DNA of 64,000 nucleotides from CAVZOY01 sp963777095 (GCA_963777095.1 CAVZOY010000003.1:186001-250000); one strand, 5' to 3'. Numbered from the stretch's first letter, positions 47,149 to 56,535 are shown. Notes: generated from the letters alone by a model not told the origin. Program-made: numbers and translations.

Positions 47149-48405
47149 ATGTCCCTGCCCACCGACCACACCGCTCGCACGACCGCCGCCGCTGGGGTGC
47201 CCGCGCCGCGCACCGAGGCCGATCTGACCGCGGTCCGCCCGTTCGAGGTCCATGTCCCGGAGGAGCAGCTCGCCGACTTGCGCCGCCGTCTCGCCGCGAC
47301 GCGCCTGCCCAGCAAGGAACTGGTCGACGACCGGTCGCAGGGGGTCCAGCGGGCGACGATCGAGGAGCTCGTCCGGTACTGGGCGACCGAGCACGACTGG
47401 CGGCGCTGCGAGGCGCGGCTGAACGCGCTCCCGCAGTTCATCACGGAGATCGACGGGGTGGACATCCACTTCATCCACGTGCGATCGCGGCACGAGGGCG
47501 CGCTGCCGTTGATCATGACGCATGGCTGGCCCGGCTCGGTGGTGGAGCTGCTCGAGTCGATCGGCCCGCTCACCGACCCGACGGCTTACGGCGGTAAGGC
47601 CGAGGACGCCTTCGACCTCGTGCTGCCGTCCCTGCCCGGCTACGGCTTCTCCGGCGAGCCGACCCAGCTCGGCTGGGAGTCGGGCCGGGTGGCACGCGCC
47701 TGGGCGGAGTTGATGAACCGCCTCGGCTACACCCGCTTCGTCGCCCAGGGCGGCGATGTGGGGGCCCTCGTCACGGACCTGATGGGCCGCCAAGCGGTCG
47801 AGGGTTTGATCGGCTACCACCTGAACCTGCTCACGGCGGCGCTCGCAATCGGCGATCAACTGCCCAAGAAGTCCGAGCAGGAACGCGCCGCCGCCGAGGC
47901 GTTCGGGACATTCAGGCAAGACGGCTTCGGCTACTTCCTCGAGATGGCTACGCGGCCACAGACGATCAGCTACGCCCTGCTGGATTCACCCGTCGCGCTG
48001 GCGGCCTGGTTGCTCGACCACGACACGGACAGCTACTACAAGATCTCCCGGGCGTTCGTCGACGGTCAGCCAGTGGGCAAGCTCACCCGGGAGAGCATCG
48101 TCGACAACATCACGCTGTACTGGCTCACCGGCACCGCAGCGTCCGCGGCTCGGTCGTACTGGGAAGACGCACGAGCACTGGCCGCAGCTCTTGCGAGCGG
48201 TCAGCCTCCTCCGGCTGTCACGGTGCCGGTCGGCTTCACGACCTTCCCCGGCGAGATCTGGGCCTCCCCGCGCAGCTGGGTCGAGGCGGTCTACCCCGAC
48301 CTCGCCTACTTCAACGAGGCCGAACGGGGCGGCCACTTCGCCGCGTGGGAAGAGCCCGAACTGTTCGCGACGGAGGTCAGGGCGGCCTTCCGGTCGCTGC
48401 GCTAG
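47149..48405 (+). CDS. Epoxide hydrolase (EHN-type alpha/beta hydrolase)
   Basis: 418 residues. The N-terminal EHN domain (VRPFEVHVPEEQLADLRRRL, WRRCEARLNALPQFITEIDG) precedes an alpha/beta hydrolase fold. The oxyanion region is in LPLIMTHGWPGSVVELLESI and the nucleophile Asp in FVAQGGDVGALVTDLMG. The lid has Tyr residues, and the catalytic His is in NEAERGGHFAAWEEPELFAT. It opens epoxides to diols in the cytoplasm. ATG 47149 has GGAGACGC upstream. It is paralogous to the gene at 49565, and the two flank a thioredoxin-like gene. Confidence 0.92.
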   Translation: MSLPTDHTARTTAAAGVPAPRTEADLTAVRPFEVHVPEEQLADLRRRLAATRLPSKELVDDRSQGVQRATIEELVRYWATEHDWRRCEARLNALPQFITEIDGVDIHFIHVRSRHEGALPLIMTHGWPGSVVELLESIGPLTDPTAYGGKAEDAFDLVLPSLPGYGFSGEPTQLGWESGRVARAWAELMNRLGYTRFVAQGGDVGALVTDLMGRQAVEGLIGYHLNLLTAALAIGDQLPKKSEQERAAAEAFGTFRQDGFGYFLEMATRPQTISYALLDSPVALAAWLLDHDTDSYYKISRAFVDGQPVGKLTRESIVDNITLYWLTGTAASAARSYWEDARALAAALASGQPPPAVTVPVGFTTFPGEIWASPRSWVEAVYPDLAYFNEAERGGHFAAWEEPELFATEVRAAFRSLR

Positions 48406-48415
48406 CCGGAGCAAC

Positions 48416-48445
48416 GGGAGGGCCCGCCGGTGGGCGGGCCCTCCC
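48416..48445 (+). terminator. Terminator between epoxide hydrolase and thioredoxin-like gene
   Basis: GGGAGGGCCCGCC (48416-48428) pairs exactly with GGCGGGCCCTCCC (48433-48445) around a 4-base loop. It starts 11 bases after the hydrolase stop. Confidence 0.8.
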
Positions 48446-48469
48446 GGCACTGGGATCGAGGAGCGCGTC

Positions 48470-49510
48470 ATGGAAACGAAGCCGTCCCTGCTCGACGCCA
48501 TCCGCGAGGCGGTCCGCGGCCCGGGCTGGGCCCCAGGGCGACGCCCCGCCGGGGGCAGGATGCCCTCCCTGGAGGGCGCCACCGGGTGGTCCAACTCGCC
48601 GCCGCTGACGACGGAGGCTCTGCGCGGCCGCGTCGTCGCCGTCGACTTCTGGACGTACACCTGCATCAACTGGCTGCGCACCGCGCCCTACGTGCGCGCC
48701 TGGGACGGGGCCTACCGGGACGCCGGGCTGGTCGTGCTCGGCGTCCACACCCCCGAGTTCCCGTTCGAGCGGGACGTCGACAACGTCCGACAGGCGATCC
48801 ACGACCGGCAGGTCACCTATCCCGTAGCCCTCGACAACGGGTATGCGATCTGGACCGCCTTCGCCAACATGTACTGGCCCGCCCTCTACGTCGTCGATGC
48901 AGAGGGGTACATCCGCTTCCACCACTTCGGCGAAGGCGCCTATGAGGAGTCGGAGCGGGTGATCCGGCAGCTGCTCGCCGAGGCGGGCGCCGGCGACGGG
49001 CTGCCCGAGCCGGTCACCGTCGACGCCCGCGGCATCGAGGCCGGCGCCGACTGGTCACAGCTGGGATCGGCGGAGAACTACCTCGGCGCCGAGCGCACCG
49101 ACAACTTCGCTTCCCGCGAGCGTGCGACGACCGGCACCCCGCGCCGCTACACCTTTCCGACCAGGCTGGCACCCAACCACTGGGCCCTGTCCGGCGAGTG
49201 GACGGTCCAGCCGGACGCCGTGCTGCTGCACGAACCAGGCGGGCAGATCGCCGATCGCTTCTCCGCGCGAGACGTGCACCTCGTCATGGCACCGTCGGCG
49301 GGCGGGAAGCCGGTGCGGTTCGGCGTGCTCCTCGACGGACGGCCGCCGGGCCCGGACCACGGGGACGACGTCGACGACGACGGCACGGGCACGGTCACGG
49401 AGCCGCGGCTGTACCAGCTGGTCCGCCAGCGCGGCCCGGTCACCGACCGCACCTTCGAGATCACCTTCAACGACCCCGGCGTACAGGCCTTCGCCTTCAC
49501 CTTCGGCTAG
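48470..49510 (+). CDS. Thioredoxin-like protein (DipZ C-terminal type) lacking the second active-site Cys
   Basis: 346 residues, no signal peptide. The TlpA/DipZ-like domain is GRVVAVDFWTYTCINWLRTA followed by PYVRAWDGAYRDAGLVVLGV and HTPEFPFERDVDNVRQAIHD. A carbohydrate-module-like C-terminal domain is seen (YTFPTRLAPNHWALSGEWTV, RDVHLVMAPSAGGKPVRFGV). Homologues usually carry CINC; here the motif is CINW, with Cys65 and Trp68. This removes the dithiol, so it cannot be a normal disulfide reductase. ATG 48470 has GAGGAGCG in front. It may have a peroxidatic or structural role. Confidence 0.8.
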   Translation: METKPSLLDAIREAVRGPGWAPGRRPAGGRMPSLEGATGWSNSPPLTTEALRGRVVAVDFWTYTCINWLRTAPYVRAWDGAYRDAGLVVLGVHTPEFPFERDVDNVRQAIHDRQVTYPVALDNGYAIWTAFANMYWPALYVVDAEGYIRFHHFGEGAYEESERVIRQLLAEAGAGDGLPEPVTVDARGIEAGADWSQLGSAENYLGAERTDNFASRERATTGTPRRYTFPTRLAPNHWALSGEWTVQPDAVLLHEPGGQIADRFSARDVHLVMAPSAGGKPVRFGVLLDGRPPGPDHGDDVDDDGTGTVTEPRLYQLVRQRGPVTDRTFEITFNDPGVQAFAFTFG

Positions 49511-49564
49511 GTCGCCCCATGCGACGGATCGCGACCATCACCTGCTGAGAGGACCGACACAGCC

Positions 49565-50805
49565 ATGACTGCAGTCGCACAGGACACGTCGAGGGCCATC
49601 CGCCCGTTCCACGTCGACGTGCCCGACGAGGCCCTCGCAGAGATGCGCAGACGCATAGTCGCGACCGTCTGGCCCGAGCGGGAAACAGTTCTGGATTCAT
49701 CGCAAGGTGTGCCGCTCGCGACGATGCAGGAACTCGCCCGCTACTGGGCGACCGACTACGACTGGCGCCCGTGCGAGGCGAGGCTCAACGCGCTACCGCA
49801 GTTCATCACCGAGATCGACGGGCTGGACATCCATTTCATCCATGTCCGTTCGCAGCATGAGGAGGCGCTTCCGCTCATCATCAATCACGGCTGGCCCGGC
49901 TCGGTCATCGAGCAGCTCAAGGTCATCGATCCGCTCGTGAATCCCACGGCGCACGGGGCGAGCGCATCCGACGCATTCCACGTGGTGATCCCGTCGATGC
50001 CGGGCTACGGGTTCTCGGGCAAGCCGACGAGCCCCGGCTGGGGTCCCGAGCGCATGGGCCGAGCGTGGGCGGAACTGATGCAGCGCCTCGGGTACACCCG
50101 ATACGTCGCGCAGGGCGGTGACTGGGGTGCGTTCGTCGTCGACCAGATGGGTTTGCAGGCACCTCCCGGACTGCTCGCCGTCCACACGAACATGCCGGCC
50201 ACCGTGCCGGCGGACGTGAACCGAGCACTCCTGGCGGGCGAGCCCCGCCCGCCGAGCTCTCGGCGGCGGAACGACGCGCCTACGAGCAGCTGGTGAGGAC
50301 GTTCCAGCAGGTGGAATACGCCAAGTACATGGCGGCGCGTCCGCAGACCCTGTACGGCATCGCGGATTCACCCGTAGGTCTGGCCGCCTGGCTCCTGGAC
50401 CACAACGACGCCGACGGCCAGCCGGCCGCGGCGGTCACCGAGGCCCTGGACCGTACGACGAGCGCCACGGGCGAACTCACGCGGGACGAGATCCTCGACA
50501 ACATCACGCTCTACTGGCTCACCAACACCGGGGTCTCCGCGTCTCGCCTGTACTGGGAGTACAAAGGCGGCTTCTTCGACGCCAAGGGCGTCACCATCCC
50601 GGTGGCCGTCAGCGTCTTTCCGGGCGAGCAGTACGAAGCTCCGCGCAGCTGGACGGAGCGGGCCTATCCCAAGCTGATCCATTACCACCAGCTCGACCGG
50701 GGTGGTCACTTCGCGGCGTGGGAGCAGCCGCACCTCTTCGCAGCAGAGGTCCGCGCGGGCTTCCGCTCGCTGCGCACACCCACGGTCCCCCAACCGCGTC
50801 GCTGA
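49565..50805 (+). pseudogene. Epoxide hydrolase (EHN-type), second copy, one frameshift
   Basis: The start ATG 49565 (IRPFHVDVPDEALAEMRRRI) leads to the same EHN and hydrolase motifs as at 47149: LPLIINHGWPGSVIEQLKVI and YVAQGGDWGAFVVDQMGLQA with the nucleophile Asp. After ALLAGE (about 50,243) the frame changes and continues ELSAAERRAYEQLVRTFQQV, the lid, and the His motif QLDRGGHFAAWEQPHLFAAE, ending TPTVPQPRR at 50803. Mended length is about 413 residues. All catalytic residues remain, so one indel in the CCCGCCCGCC run near 50,245 is likely. Confidence 0.88.
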
Positions 50806-50844
50806 TCCCTCGCGACGCTTCCCACTGAACGGAGGAAGCCGGCG

Positions 50845-51447
50845 ATGTCGATCATCTCGCGAGGCTTTCGCGGACGTCGTGACGAGGCCTCGACCGACCG
50901 GGTGCCTCCGGGCCAGTACGTGACCCGGGACTATCCGGTCCTCTCCGCAGGCCCGACCCCGCACACCCCACTGGACCGATGGGACTTCTCGATCGTCGGC
51001 GAGGTGGACGAGCCGCACCGATGGACGTGGGACGAGTTCCGCGCCCTACCGAGCGAAGAGATCACCCGCGACATCCACTGCGTGACGAAGTGGACCAAGT
51101 TGGACATGGTCTGGCGCGGGGTCTCCCTGGACACGCTGCTCGACGGGATCGAGACGTCGGCCGAATACGTCGTCCAGTACAGCGACGGCGGCTACACGAC
51201 CAACCTGCCGCTCGAGGACCTGCTGGACGGCAAGGCCTGGGTGGCCTTCGAGTACGAGGGGCAGCCCCTCGAGCCGGCGCACGGCGGACCGGCGCGCATG
51301 CTCGTGCCCCACCTCTACTTCTGGAAGAGCGCCAAGTGGGTGCGCGGCCTGCGACTGCAGACCTACGACGAGGCCGGGTTCTGGGAGGTCAACGGCTACC
51401 ACAACTACGGAGACCCATGGCGGGAACAGCGGTACTGGGGCGACTGA
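50845..51447 (+). CDS. Molybdopterin-dependent oxidoreductase (sulfite oxidase/YedY-like)
   Basis: 200 residues. The oxidoreductase molybdopterin-binding fold is seen in DRWDFSIVGEVDEPHRWTWD, ITRDIHCVTKWTKLDMVWRG (the molybdenum-ligand Cys in HCVTKW) and LVPHLYFWKSAKWVRGLRLQ. The end reads WEVNGYHNYGDPWREQRYWG. No twin-Arg signal is visible, so it is probably cytoplasmic. GGAGGA precedes ATG 50845. The next gene, a flavin reductase, overlaps its last 31 bases, so the pair likely forms a two-component electron-transfer oxidoreductase. Confidence 0.92.
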   Translation: MSIISRGFRGRRDEASTDRVPPGQYVTRDYPVLSAGPTPHTPLDRWDFSIVGEVDEPHRWTWDEFRALPSEEITRDIHCVTKWTKLDMVWRGVSLDTLLDGIETSAEYVVQYSDGGYTTNLPLEDLLDGKAWVAFEYEGQPLEPAHGGPARMLVPHLYFWKSAKWVRGLRLQTYDEAGFWEVNGYHNYGDPWREQRYWGD

Positions 51448-52163
51448 CCTGGCGGGTGGCCGACGTCGTCGACGTCATGGTGGAGACGCCGCGGGCGACG
51501 ACGCTCGTCCTCGACGTCCCGGGCTGGGCGGGTCATCGGGCCGGGCAGCACGTCGACGTCCGGCTGACGGCCGAGGACGGCTACCAGACCGAGCGGAGCT
51601 ACTCGATCTCCTCGGCGCCGGACGGCACGCAGTTCGCCCTGACCGTGGTGCACGTCGAGGACGGCGAGGTCTCGCCGTATCTGACCGGCGAGCTTCGTCC
51701 GGGCGACCAGATCGAGTTGCGCGGCCCGGTGGGCGGCTACTTCGTCTGGGAACCCGTACACGGCGGACCGCTGCTGCTGGTGGCCGGCGGCTCGGGTCTC
51801 GCGCCGCTGATGGCGATGATCCGGCTGCGAGCCGCCGTCGGCAGTGACGCGGAGACCCGGTTGCTGGCCTCGTCGCGCAGCTGGGAGGACGTGCTCTACC
51901 GCGGGGACCTCGAGCGGCTCGCCGGTGACGGGCTGAGCGTGGTGCACACGCTGACGGCGTCCCGGCCGCCCGGGTGGACCGGCTACGCGCGCCGGGTCGA
52001 CGCCGACATGCTGTCGGAGGTCGGCCCCGACCCGGCCGCCCAGCCACGCGCCTTCGTCTGCGGTCCGACGCCGTTCGTCGAGGCGGTGGCCGAGGCGCTG
52101 GTGACCCTCGGGCACGAGCCTTGGCGGATCAAGACTGAACGCTTCGGACCGACGGGAGACTGA
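51417..52163 (+). CDS. Ferredoxin-NADP reductase-like flavoprotein
   Basis: 248 residues. The FAD-binding domain has GHRAGQHVDVRLTAEDGYQT and the RSYSISSAP flavin motif. The NAD-binding domain has LLLVAGGSGLAPLMAMIRLR and FVCGPTPFVEAVAEALVTLG. There is no 2Fe-2S segment. It starts at ATG 51417 inside the 3' end of the molybdopterin gene, so expression is coupled. It probably passes electrons from NAD(P)H to the molybdoenzyme. Confidence 0.92.
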   Translation: MAGTAVLGRLTWRVADVVDVMVETPRATTLVLDVPGWAGHRAGQHVDVRLTAEDGYQTERSYSISSAPDGTQFALTVVHVEDGEVSPYLTGELRPGDQIELRGPVGGYFVWEPVHGGPLLLVAGGSGLAPLMAMIRLRAAVGSDAETRLLASSRSWEDVLYRGDLERLAGDGLSVVHTLTASRPPGWTGYARRVDADMLSEVGPDPAAQPRAFVCGPTPFVEAVAEALVTLGHEPWRIKTERFGPTGD

Positions 52164-52164
52164 G

Positions 52165-52431
52165 ATGGACGAGACGATGCTCGACGGCAACGCGGTCGCC
52201 GGACTGCTCCAGGACGTCTTCGCGGTGGAGACGACGACCACGGTCGCCACGTGCGGCGGCTGTGGTGAGCCCACGCCGATGGGGGAGACCCACGTCTATC
52301 GGGGTGCCGGGTTCGTCCTCCGCTGCCCGCGCTGCGAGAACGCTCTGGTGACGCTCGTCCGGGGCGACACGCGTATGTGGATCGGTTTCCCCGGGATCCG
52401 GACGCTGCAAATCTCCATCGACGCGTCCTGA
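52165..52431 (+). CDS. DUF6510 family small protein
   Basis: 88 residues: MLDGNAVAGLLQDVFAVETT, then TCGGCGEPTPMGETHVYRG and VLRCPRCENALVTLVRG. Two C-x2-C pairs make a zinc ribbon. The family (DUF6510) is regularly next to molybdopterin oxidoreductase/flavin reductase pairs. ATG 52165 starts one base after the reductase stop, so the three genes form one operon. Role unknown, perhaps assembly or electron transfer. Confidence 0.8.
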   Translation: MDETMLDGNAVAGLLQDVFAVETTTTVATCGGCGEPTPMGETHVYRGAGFVLRCPRCENALVTLVRGDTRMWIGFPGIRTLQISIDAS

Positions 52432-52562
52432 GCCCTCGCCGGAGGCCCCGGCGGCGCATTTGACACATACACCGATCCGGGGGGCGCGGATCGGACGCCA
52501 CGGGGAGCTCTCCTCTGCGGATGCGTCGCCAGCTCGCCCCGGTGTGCTGATCACGCCCTCGC

Positions 52563-52582
52563 GTGGTGCCACGACGGTGGCC
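52563..52582. repeat. Dispersed repeat, copy b, in a gene-free stretch
   Basis: GTGGTGCCACGACGGTGGCC differs from copies a and f by one base. The gene-free stretch 52432-52796 also has a decayed tRNA-Ala fragment (CTGGCAGTGTGGGTGCCTGG at 52687-52706). No gene is supported there. Confidence 0.5.
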
Positions 52583-52796
52583 AATGAGTCCGTTCGCGGT
52601 CGTCCGTGACGGTTCCTCGGCATCTGTAGTCGGCTGTACCCGCCGAAACAGGTACTGGGATCTCGCGCGAACCCCACCCGGCCGCCCTGGCAGTGTGGGT
52701 GCCTGGTTCAGGGTGCATGCCAGCTGAACCCCGTGGGTTACGAGGCCGCGCGGCTTCCGTGTCAGTGCCCGAGGGACGGCCTTCTGCGGGGGACAG

Positions 52797-53653
52797 CTAC
52801 ATGTCCATGCCGCCGTTGACGCCCCACACCTGGCCGGTGATGTAACCCGAGGCGTCCGCGGCCAGGAAGTGGACCACGCGCGCGACCTCCTCGGGCTCCC
52901 CAGCCGGTTCATCGGGATCCTGGCGCGGATGCCGTCGAGGACCTTCTCCGGAACCGTGGACAGCATCTCCGTGGCGATGAAGCCCGGCGTCACGGTGTTG
53001 ACGGTGACACCCAGGCCACCCTCGAGTTTTCCCGCTCGCTGCAGCTGGAACGCGGCTTCGCGGGCGAGGGTCTTGGTCATCCCGAACAGGCCGGATTTGG
53101 CGGCGGCATAGTTGACCTGGCCGATGTTGCCCATCTCGCCGATCACCGACGAGATGTTGATGATGCGCCCGCTACCGCGCTCGAGCATGTGGCGAAGCGC
53201 GGCCTGCGACAGGTAGAAGGCGCCGGACAGGTTCACGTCCAAGACGCGTCGCCAGTCGTCGTCGGTCATCTTCAGGACGCCACGGTCGGCGGTGATCCCG
53301 GCGTTGTTGACCAGGATGTCCAGTCGGCCCTGCTGTTCGATGACCTCGTCCACGGTCCGCCGACAGTCGTCGGGTGAGGCGATGTCGCCCTTGTGCACGC
53401 TGAAGCCCTGCCCGGGGAACTCGCGTTCGAAGCTCTCCTGGAAGCGGGCGGCCGCCTCGTCGTTGCCGCTGTAGCCGGCGGACACCGCGGCACCCTGGCC
53501 GGCCAGGCTCCGACAGATCGCCGCGCCGATGCCGCGGGTCCCGCCGGTCACGAAGGCGACGCGCCCGCGCAGCTTGTCGCCACTGGAAGCACGAGCAGCG
53601 CCCCTGGCGGTTGGCTCCTGCGTGGCCGGCTGCTGCGTGTCCGCAGTGGTCAT
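52797..53653 (-). pseudogene. 3-oxoacyl-[ACP] reductase/acetoacetyl-CoA reductase (FabG/PhaB-like), one frameshift
   Basis: A classical SDR. The N-terminal extension (TADTQQPATQEPTARGAARA) is followed by GRVAFVTGGTRGIGAAICRS (NADP motif T-G-x3-G-I-G), DILVNNAGITADRGVLKM, IINISSVIGEMGNIGQVNYA with Ser, Tyr and Lys of YAAAKSG, and NTVTPGFIATEML. Near 52,895 the frame shifts and continues EPEEVARVVHFLAADASGYI, ending TGQVWGVNGGMDM with TAG at 52799. Mended length is about 285 residues. The nearby KAS III-like gene on the same strand suggests a shared acyl-chain pathway. Confidence 0.85.
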
Positions 53654-53783
53654 GCGGTCCTCCAGGTTGGTCGAGGGCTGGACGGGTCGGCCTGTAGGGC
53701 GTCTCCGGCAACGTCCCTGCGGCGGAGGTCGCCTGGCTGCCGGTCGGAGCTACTGTGTCCCAGCTCACACTAGTGTCGCGCGG

Positions 53784-55742
53784 TCAGCCGAAGGCCACCT
53801 GCACGTCGTCGGACGCCAGTGGCGACGGGGCCGCATCGGGGATGGCCTGCTCCGGCGCACCCGAGGCGGGAGCGGACAGCGCCTGGACCGCGACGACAGC
53901 AGGGTCGAGCCTCAGGACCACGTAGCCCGCGACGGCGCCAGCGCCGAAGCCGGGCGCGAAGATGCGTACCGGCTCGGTGATGACCCCGTCGCGGACCGCA
54001 TCGTGAATGGCCAGCGCGATGCTCGCGGCCGACGTGTTGCCGACCTTCTCGATGTTGAAGTACAGGCGGTCGGCACTGAGGCCGGCCCGTTCCGCGAGCT
54101 GTATCACCATTGTCTTGTTGGCCTGGTGCGGGACGATGAGGTCGATGCTGTCGAGCAGTGAATCGGCGACACCGTCCGGGTCCGGGAGGGCGGAGAGCTC
54201 GTCGATCATCTGCGCCAGATAGCGGCCCGCCAGAGCCTTGACCTGGGGGCCGAATACCGTGATGTTGTTGTCGAATTGGGGGTTCGGCCACAGGATCGAG
54301 TTCACCTCGCTGGCCGGGCCACTGGCGTAGGTCTGCATGTAGTGGAAGTCGGGAGCCTCGCTCTCGCGAGCCACTCCGACGACCATCGCGGCCGCGCCGT
54401 CCCCGAAGATCATCCGTGACGTGCGAACGTTGCCGATCTTGTCGGAGAATTTCTCGACGCAGACCACCAGAATCGGCCGCTGCGCCTCCTGCAGCAGGCG
54501 CGTGGCCTCGGCCAGGCCGTAGGGGAGGCCGGCGCAGGCCGCGATGATGTCGTAGGCCGCGTGCGTCTGGTAGATCCCGAGTTGCCCGGCGATGTAGGTG
54601 GCAGCGGACGGGATCAACCGCGAACTGGTACAGGTGCACACGAGCACCCCGCCGATCTCGTCGGGCTCCCGCTGCGCCTTGGCCAGCGCCGCCTGAGCAG
54701 CCTGGAGCCCGAGTTCCTCCAGGCTCAGCGAGCTGTATCGGCGCTCCTCGATGCCGGTCTTCTCGCGGATCTCGTCCGCGCCCATCGGCGACCAGTTGTA
54801 CGCGGTGTTCCGGATCAGGTCATCGTTGCTGCAGATCTGGTCACCGTGGACCGCGGCCAGGGATTCGAGCCGCGGCATGACCGTGAACTGCCGGCGCACG
54901 TCGATCTCCGGGAAGGGTCGCACCGGCTGCCGGGACTCCCGGGCAGGCGCAACCGACCGGCTGCCGGTGGCGCTGCTCAGCCGGCGCAGGAAGGCCCGGA
55001 CCTCCCTGTCACGGGGATGGAAGGCCACCACGTAGTCGTCGTCCTCCAGCTGACCGGCCTCCGCCAGCTCGACCTGCGCTCGGTCCCAGGGGTACTGGTT
55101 GTGCAGCACCATGGCCCACCGGTGCAGCGCTTCGAGCTCGGGCACGTCCTCCGAGCAGTCGACGATGTCCGTGTAGTCGTAGACCGGGTAGTCCGGGTCG
55201 TAGGTCGGCAACCGGAAGGTGAGGGCGCCGGGTCGCTGCAGGAACTCGGCGACCGTCGGCTTGACGGCGGGCAGAGTTGTCGCGTGGTGCTTGCGGTGCC
55301 CGAAGACGTCGAACAGGACACCGAAGATGCGGTCCTCGACCTCGCCGTCCCACCGGGCCTCCAGCGTCGGGTAGGCCTCGCGGACGGCGGCGACCTTCGC
55401 CTCGCCGTCCTCCCAGGGCTCGAGGACGGGCAGGAAGACGTCGGTCCTCGTCCGGGGTACATCGGCCCAGCGCGTCGGTCGCTTGTCGTACATGGTGATC
55501 GCGAAGCGATTGGCCCAGAACAGGTTGAGCGCGAGATCGCGCATGAGGGCGTACCGGCTCTCGTACGTGCCGGTCCGGATCCGTTCGAGGATGTCGGTCC
55601 CGCTCGGGGCCTTGGTCTCGAAGTCACGGCGGATGACGTCATCCAGCTGTTGCAGGCTCTCGATGGTCGAGAAGTCGAGCTCCGGGATGATGTTCGACGG
55701 GAACACGAGGCGACCCTGTCGATTGAGTACGAAGGCGTTCAT
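53784..55742 (-). CDS. KAS III-like synthase fused to an unfamiliar N-terminal domain
   Basis: 652 residues from ATG 55742. Residues 1-300 (NAFVLNRQGRLVFPSNIIPE, MRDLALNLFWANRFAITMYD, VFGHRKHHATTLPAVKPTVA) form a domain I do not recognise. Residues 310-640 are a FabH-like thiolase fold. The motif REKTGIEERRY is there, the active-site Cys lies in YDIIAACAGLPYGLAEATRL, the His in DLIVPHQANKTMVIQLAERA and the Asn in NIEKVGNTSAASIALAIHDA. The full Cys-His-Asn triad is kept. It would condense an acyl-CoA with malonyl-ACP or perform a related acyl transfer. The FabG-like gene lies 130 bases downstream. Confidence 0.88.
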   Translation of the reverse strand: MNAFVLNRQGRLVFPSNIIPELDFSTIESLQQLDDVIRRDFETKAPSGTDILERIRTGTYESRYALMRDLALNLFWANRFAITMYDKRPTRWADVPRTRTDVFLPVLEPWEDGEAKVAAVREAYPTLEARWDGEVEDRIFGVLFDVFGHRKHHATTLPAVKPTVAEFLQRPGALTFRLPTYDPDYPVYDYTDIVDCSEDVPELEALHRWAMVLHNQYPWDRAQVELAEAGQLEDDDYVVAFHPRDREVRAFLRRLSSATGSRSVAPARESRQPVRPFPEIDVRRQFTVMPRLESLAAVHGDQICSNDDLIRNTAYNWSPMGADEIREKTGIEERRYSSLSLEELGLQAAQAALAKAQREPDEIGGVLVCTCTSSRLIPSAATYIAGQLGIYQTHAAYDIIAACAGLPYGLAEATRLLQEAQRPILVVCVEKFSDKIGNVRTSRMIFGDGAAAMVVGVARESEAPDFHYMQTYASGPASEVNSILWPNPQFDNNITVFGPQVKALAGRYLAQMIDELSALPDPDGVADSLLDSIDLIVPHQANKTMVIQLAERAGLSADRLYFNIEKVGNTSAASIALAIHDAVRDGVITEPVRIFAPGFGAGAVAGYVVLRLDPAVVAVQALSAPASGAPEQAIPDAAPSPLASDDVQVAFG

Positions 55743-55940
55743 GAGAATCCTTCCGCGACAGCCTGTCAGTGACGATGTGCCTGCATAGCGCGTTTCGTCT
55801 CCGGTCGCACGGCCGCATGCATCCGAGCCCGTCGCCGACGTCACCAGGTCACCGGGCGTTCGGGCGCTCTCAGAAGTTCACGATCGTTCATCCCGCGTCG
55901 ACCGCGCTTCGTGACCTACATGCGGAGGCGCTCTGCCGTC

Positions 55941-56024
55941 GTGCCAGCGTGGTGGCCTGGGGACTCCGTGCCTTCGCGACCCGCAGGCGGACGCGCTTCC
56001 CGCGGTGCCAGCGTGGTGGCCTGG
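55941..56024. repeat. Dispersed repeat, copies c and d
   Basis: GTGCCAGCGTGGTGGCCTGG occurs exactly at 55941-55960 and 56005-56024. Both are variants of the dispersed element at 42969 and 63086. The gene-free stretch 55845-56126 holds nothing else that I can support. Confidence 0.5.
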
Positions 56025-56126
56025 CGCTTCCATCCACAACTGTTTGCCCCTGCCCGCCACAGGCCGCGTGGTAGTCACCTGCGGGAATGGGTCGCCCGGA
56101 ACGACGGCGGGCTGCCAACAGCCGCC

Positions 56127-56166
56127 CTGCCGTGTGGGGGCAGGGGGTTCGAGTCCCTCAGCTCCA
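56127..56166 (+). other. att site 4: decayed tRNA-Ala 3' copy
   Basis: CTGCCGTGTGGGGGCAGGGG continuing to GAGTCCCTCAGCTCCA matches the tRNA 3' part with several differences and gaps. A terminator copy follows at 56178-56205. No arm-type repeats and no integrase are found beside it, so it is the oldest boundary of the zone. Confidence 0.75.
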
Positions 56167-56249
56167 CCCGTATGACCAGGCCGTCCTCCTTGAGGAGGGC
56201 GGCCTGAGTGGTTCTCTGTGCCACGGTGGTGGCCGTAGCCAATATCGTG

Positions 56250-56535
56250 ACGAGGGCTCTCGGCGCGACCGTTTTCGAAGCTGTCGCCGATGCTGCCCAT
56301 TGAGCCGAGCAGCCCGGCCTCGCGCAGCCGGTGGCCGAACGCCCAGCTGGTGTACTGGGCTGCGACCCGTGGGTCGGAGTGGTGAATGGCTCGGGTGCCC
56401 GGCGGCGTTGCCAGAGCGCCATCTGCAGGGCGTCGACGACCAGCTCGGCGCGCAGGGGGTTGGCCATCACCCAGCCGACGGCCCGGCGGGACAACACGTC
56501 GAGGACCCGGGTGGACGACTCGACCGAGGAAGGTG
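56250..56535 (-). pseudogene. IS3-family transposase (OrfB) remnant
   Basis: Part of the DDE integrase core can be read on the minus strand: TRVLDVLSRRAVGWVMANPL then RAELVVDALQMALWQRR, and after a frameshift AIHHSDPRV, QYTSWAFGHRLREAGLLGSM and GSIGDSFENGRAES. The HHSDRGSQYTS and SMGSxGDSxDNAxAES blocks are diagnostic of IS3 OrfB. The 5' and 3' ends are missing, and a dispersed repeat (56218-56234) abuts the break. Confidence 0.8.
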
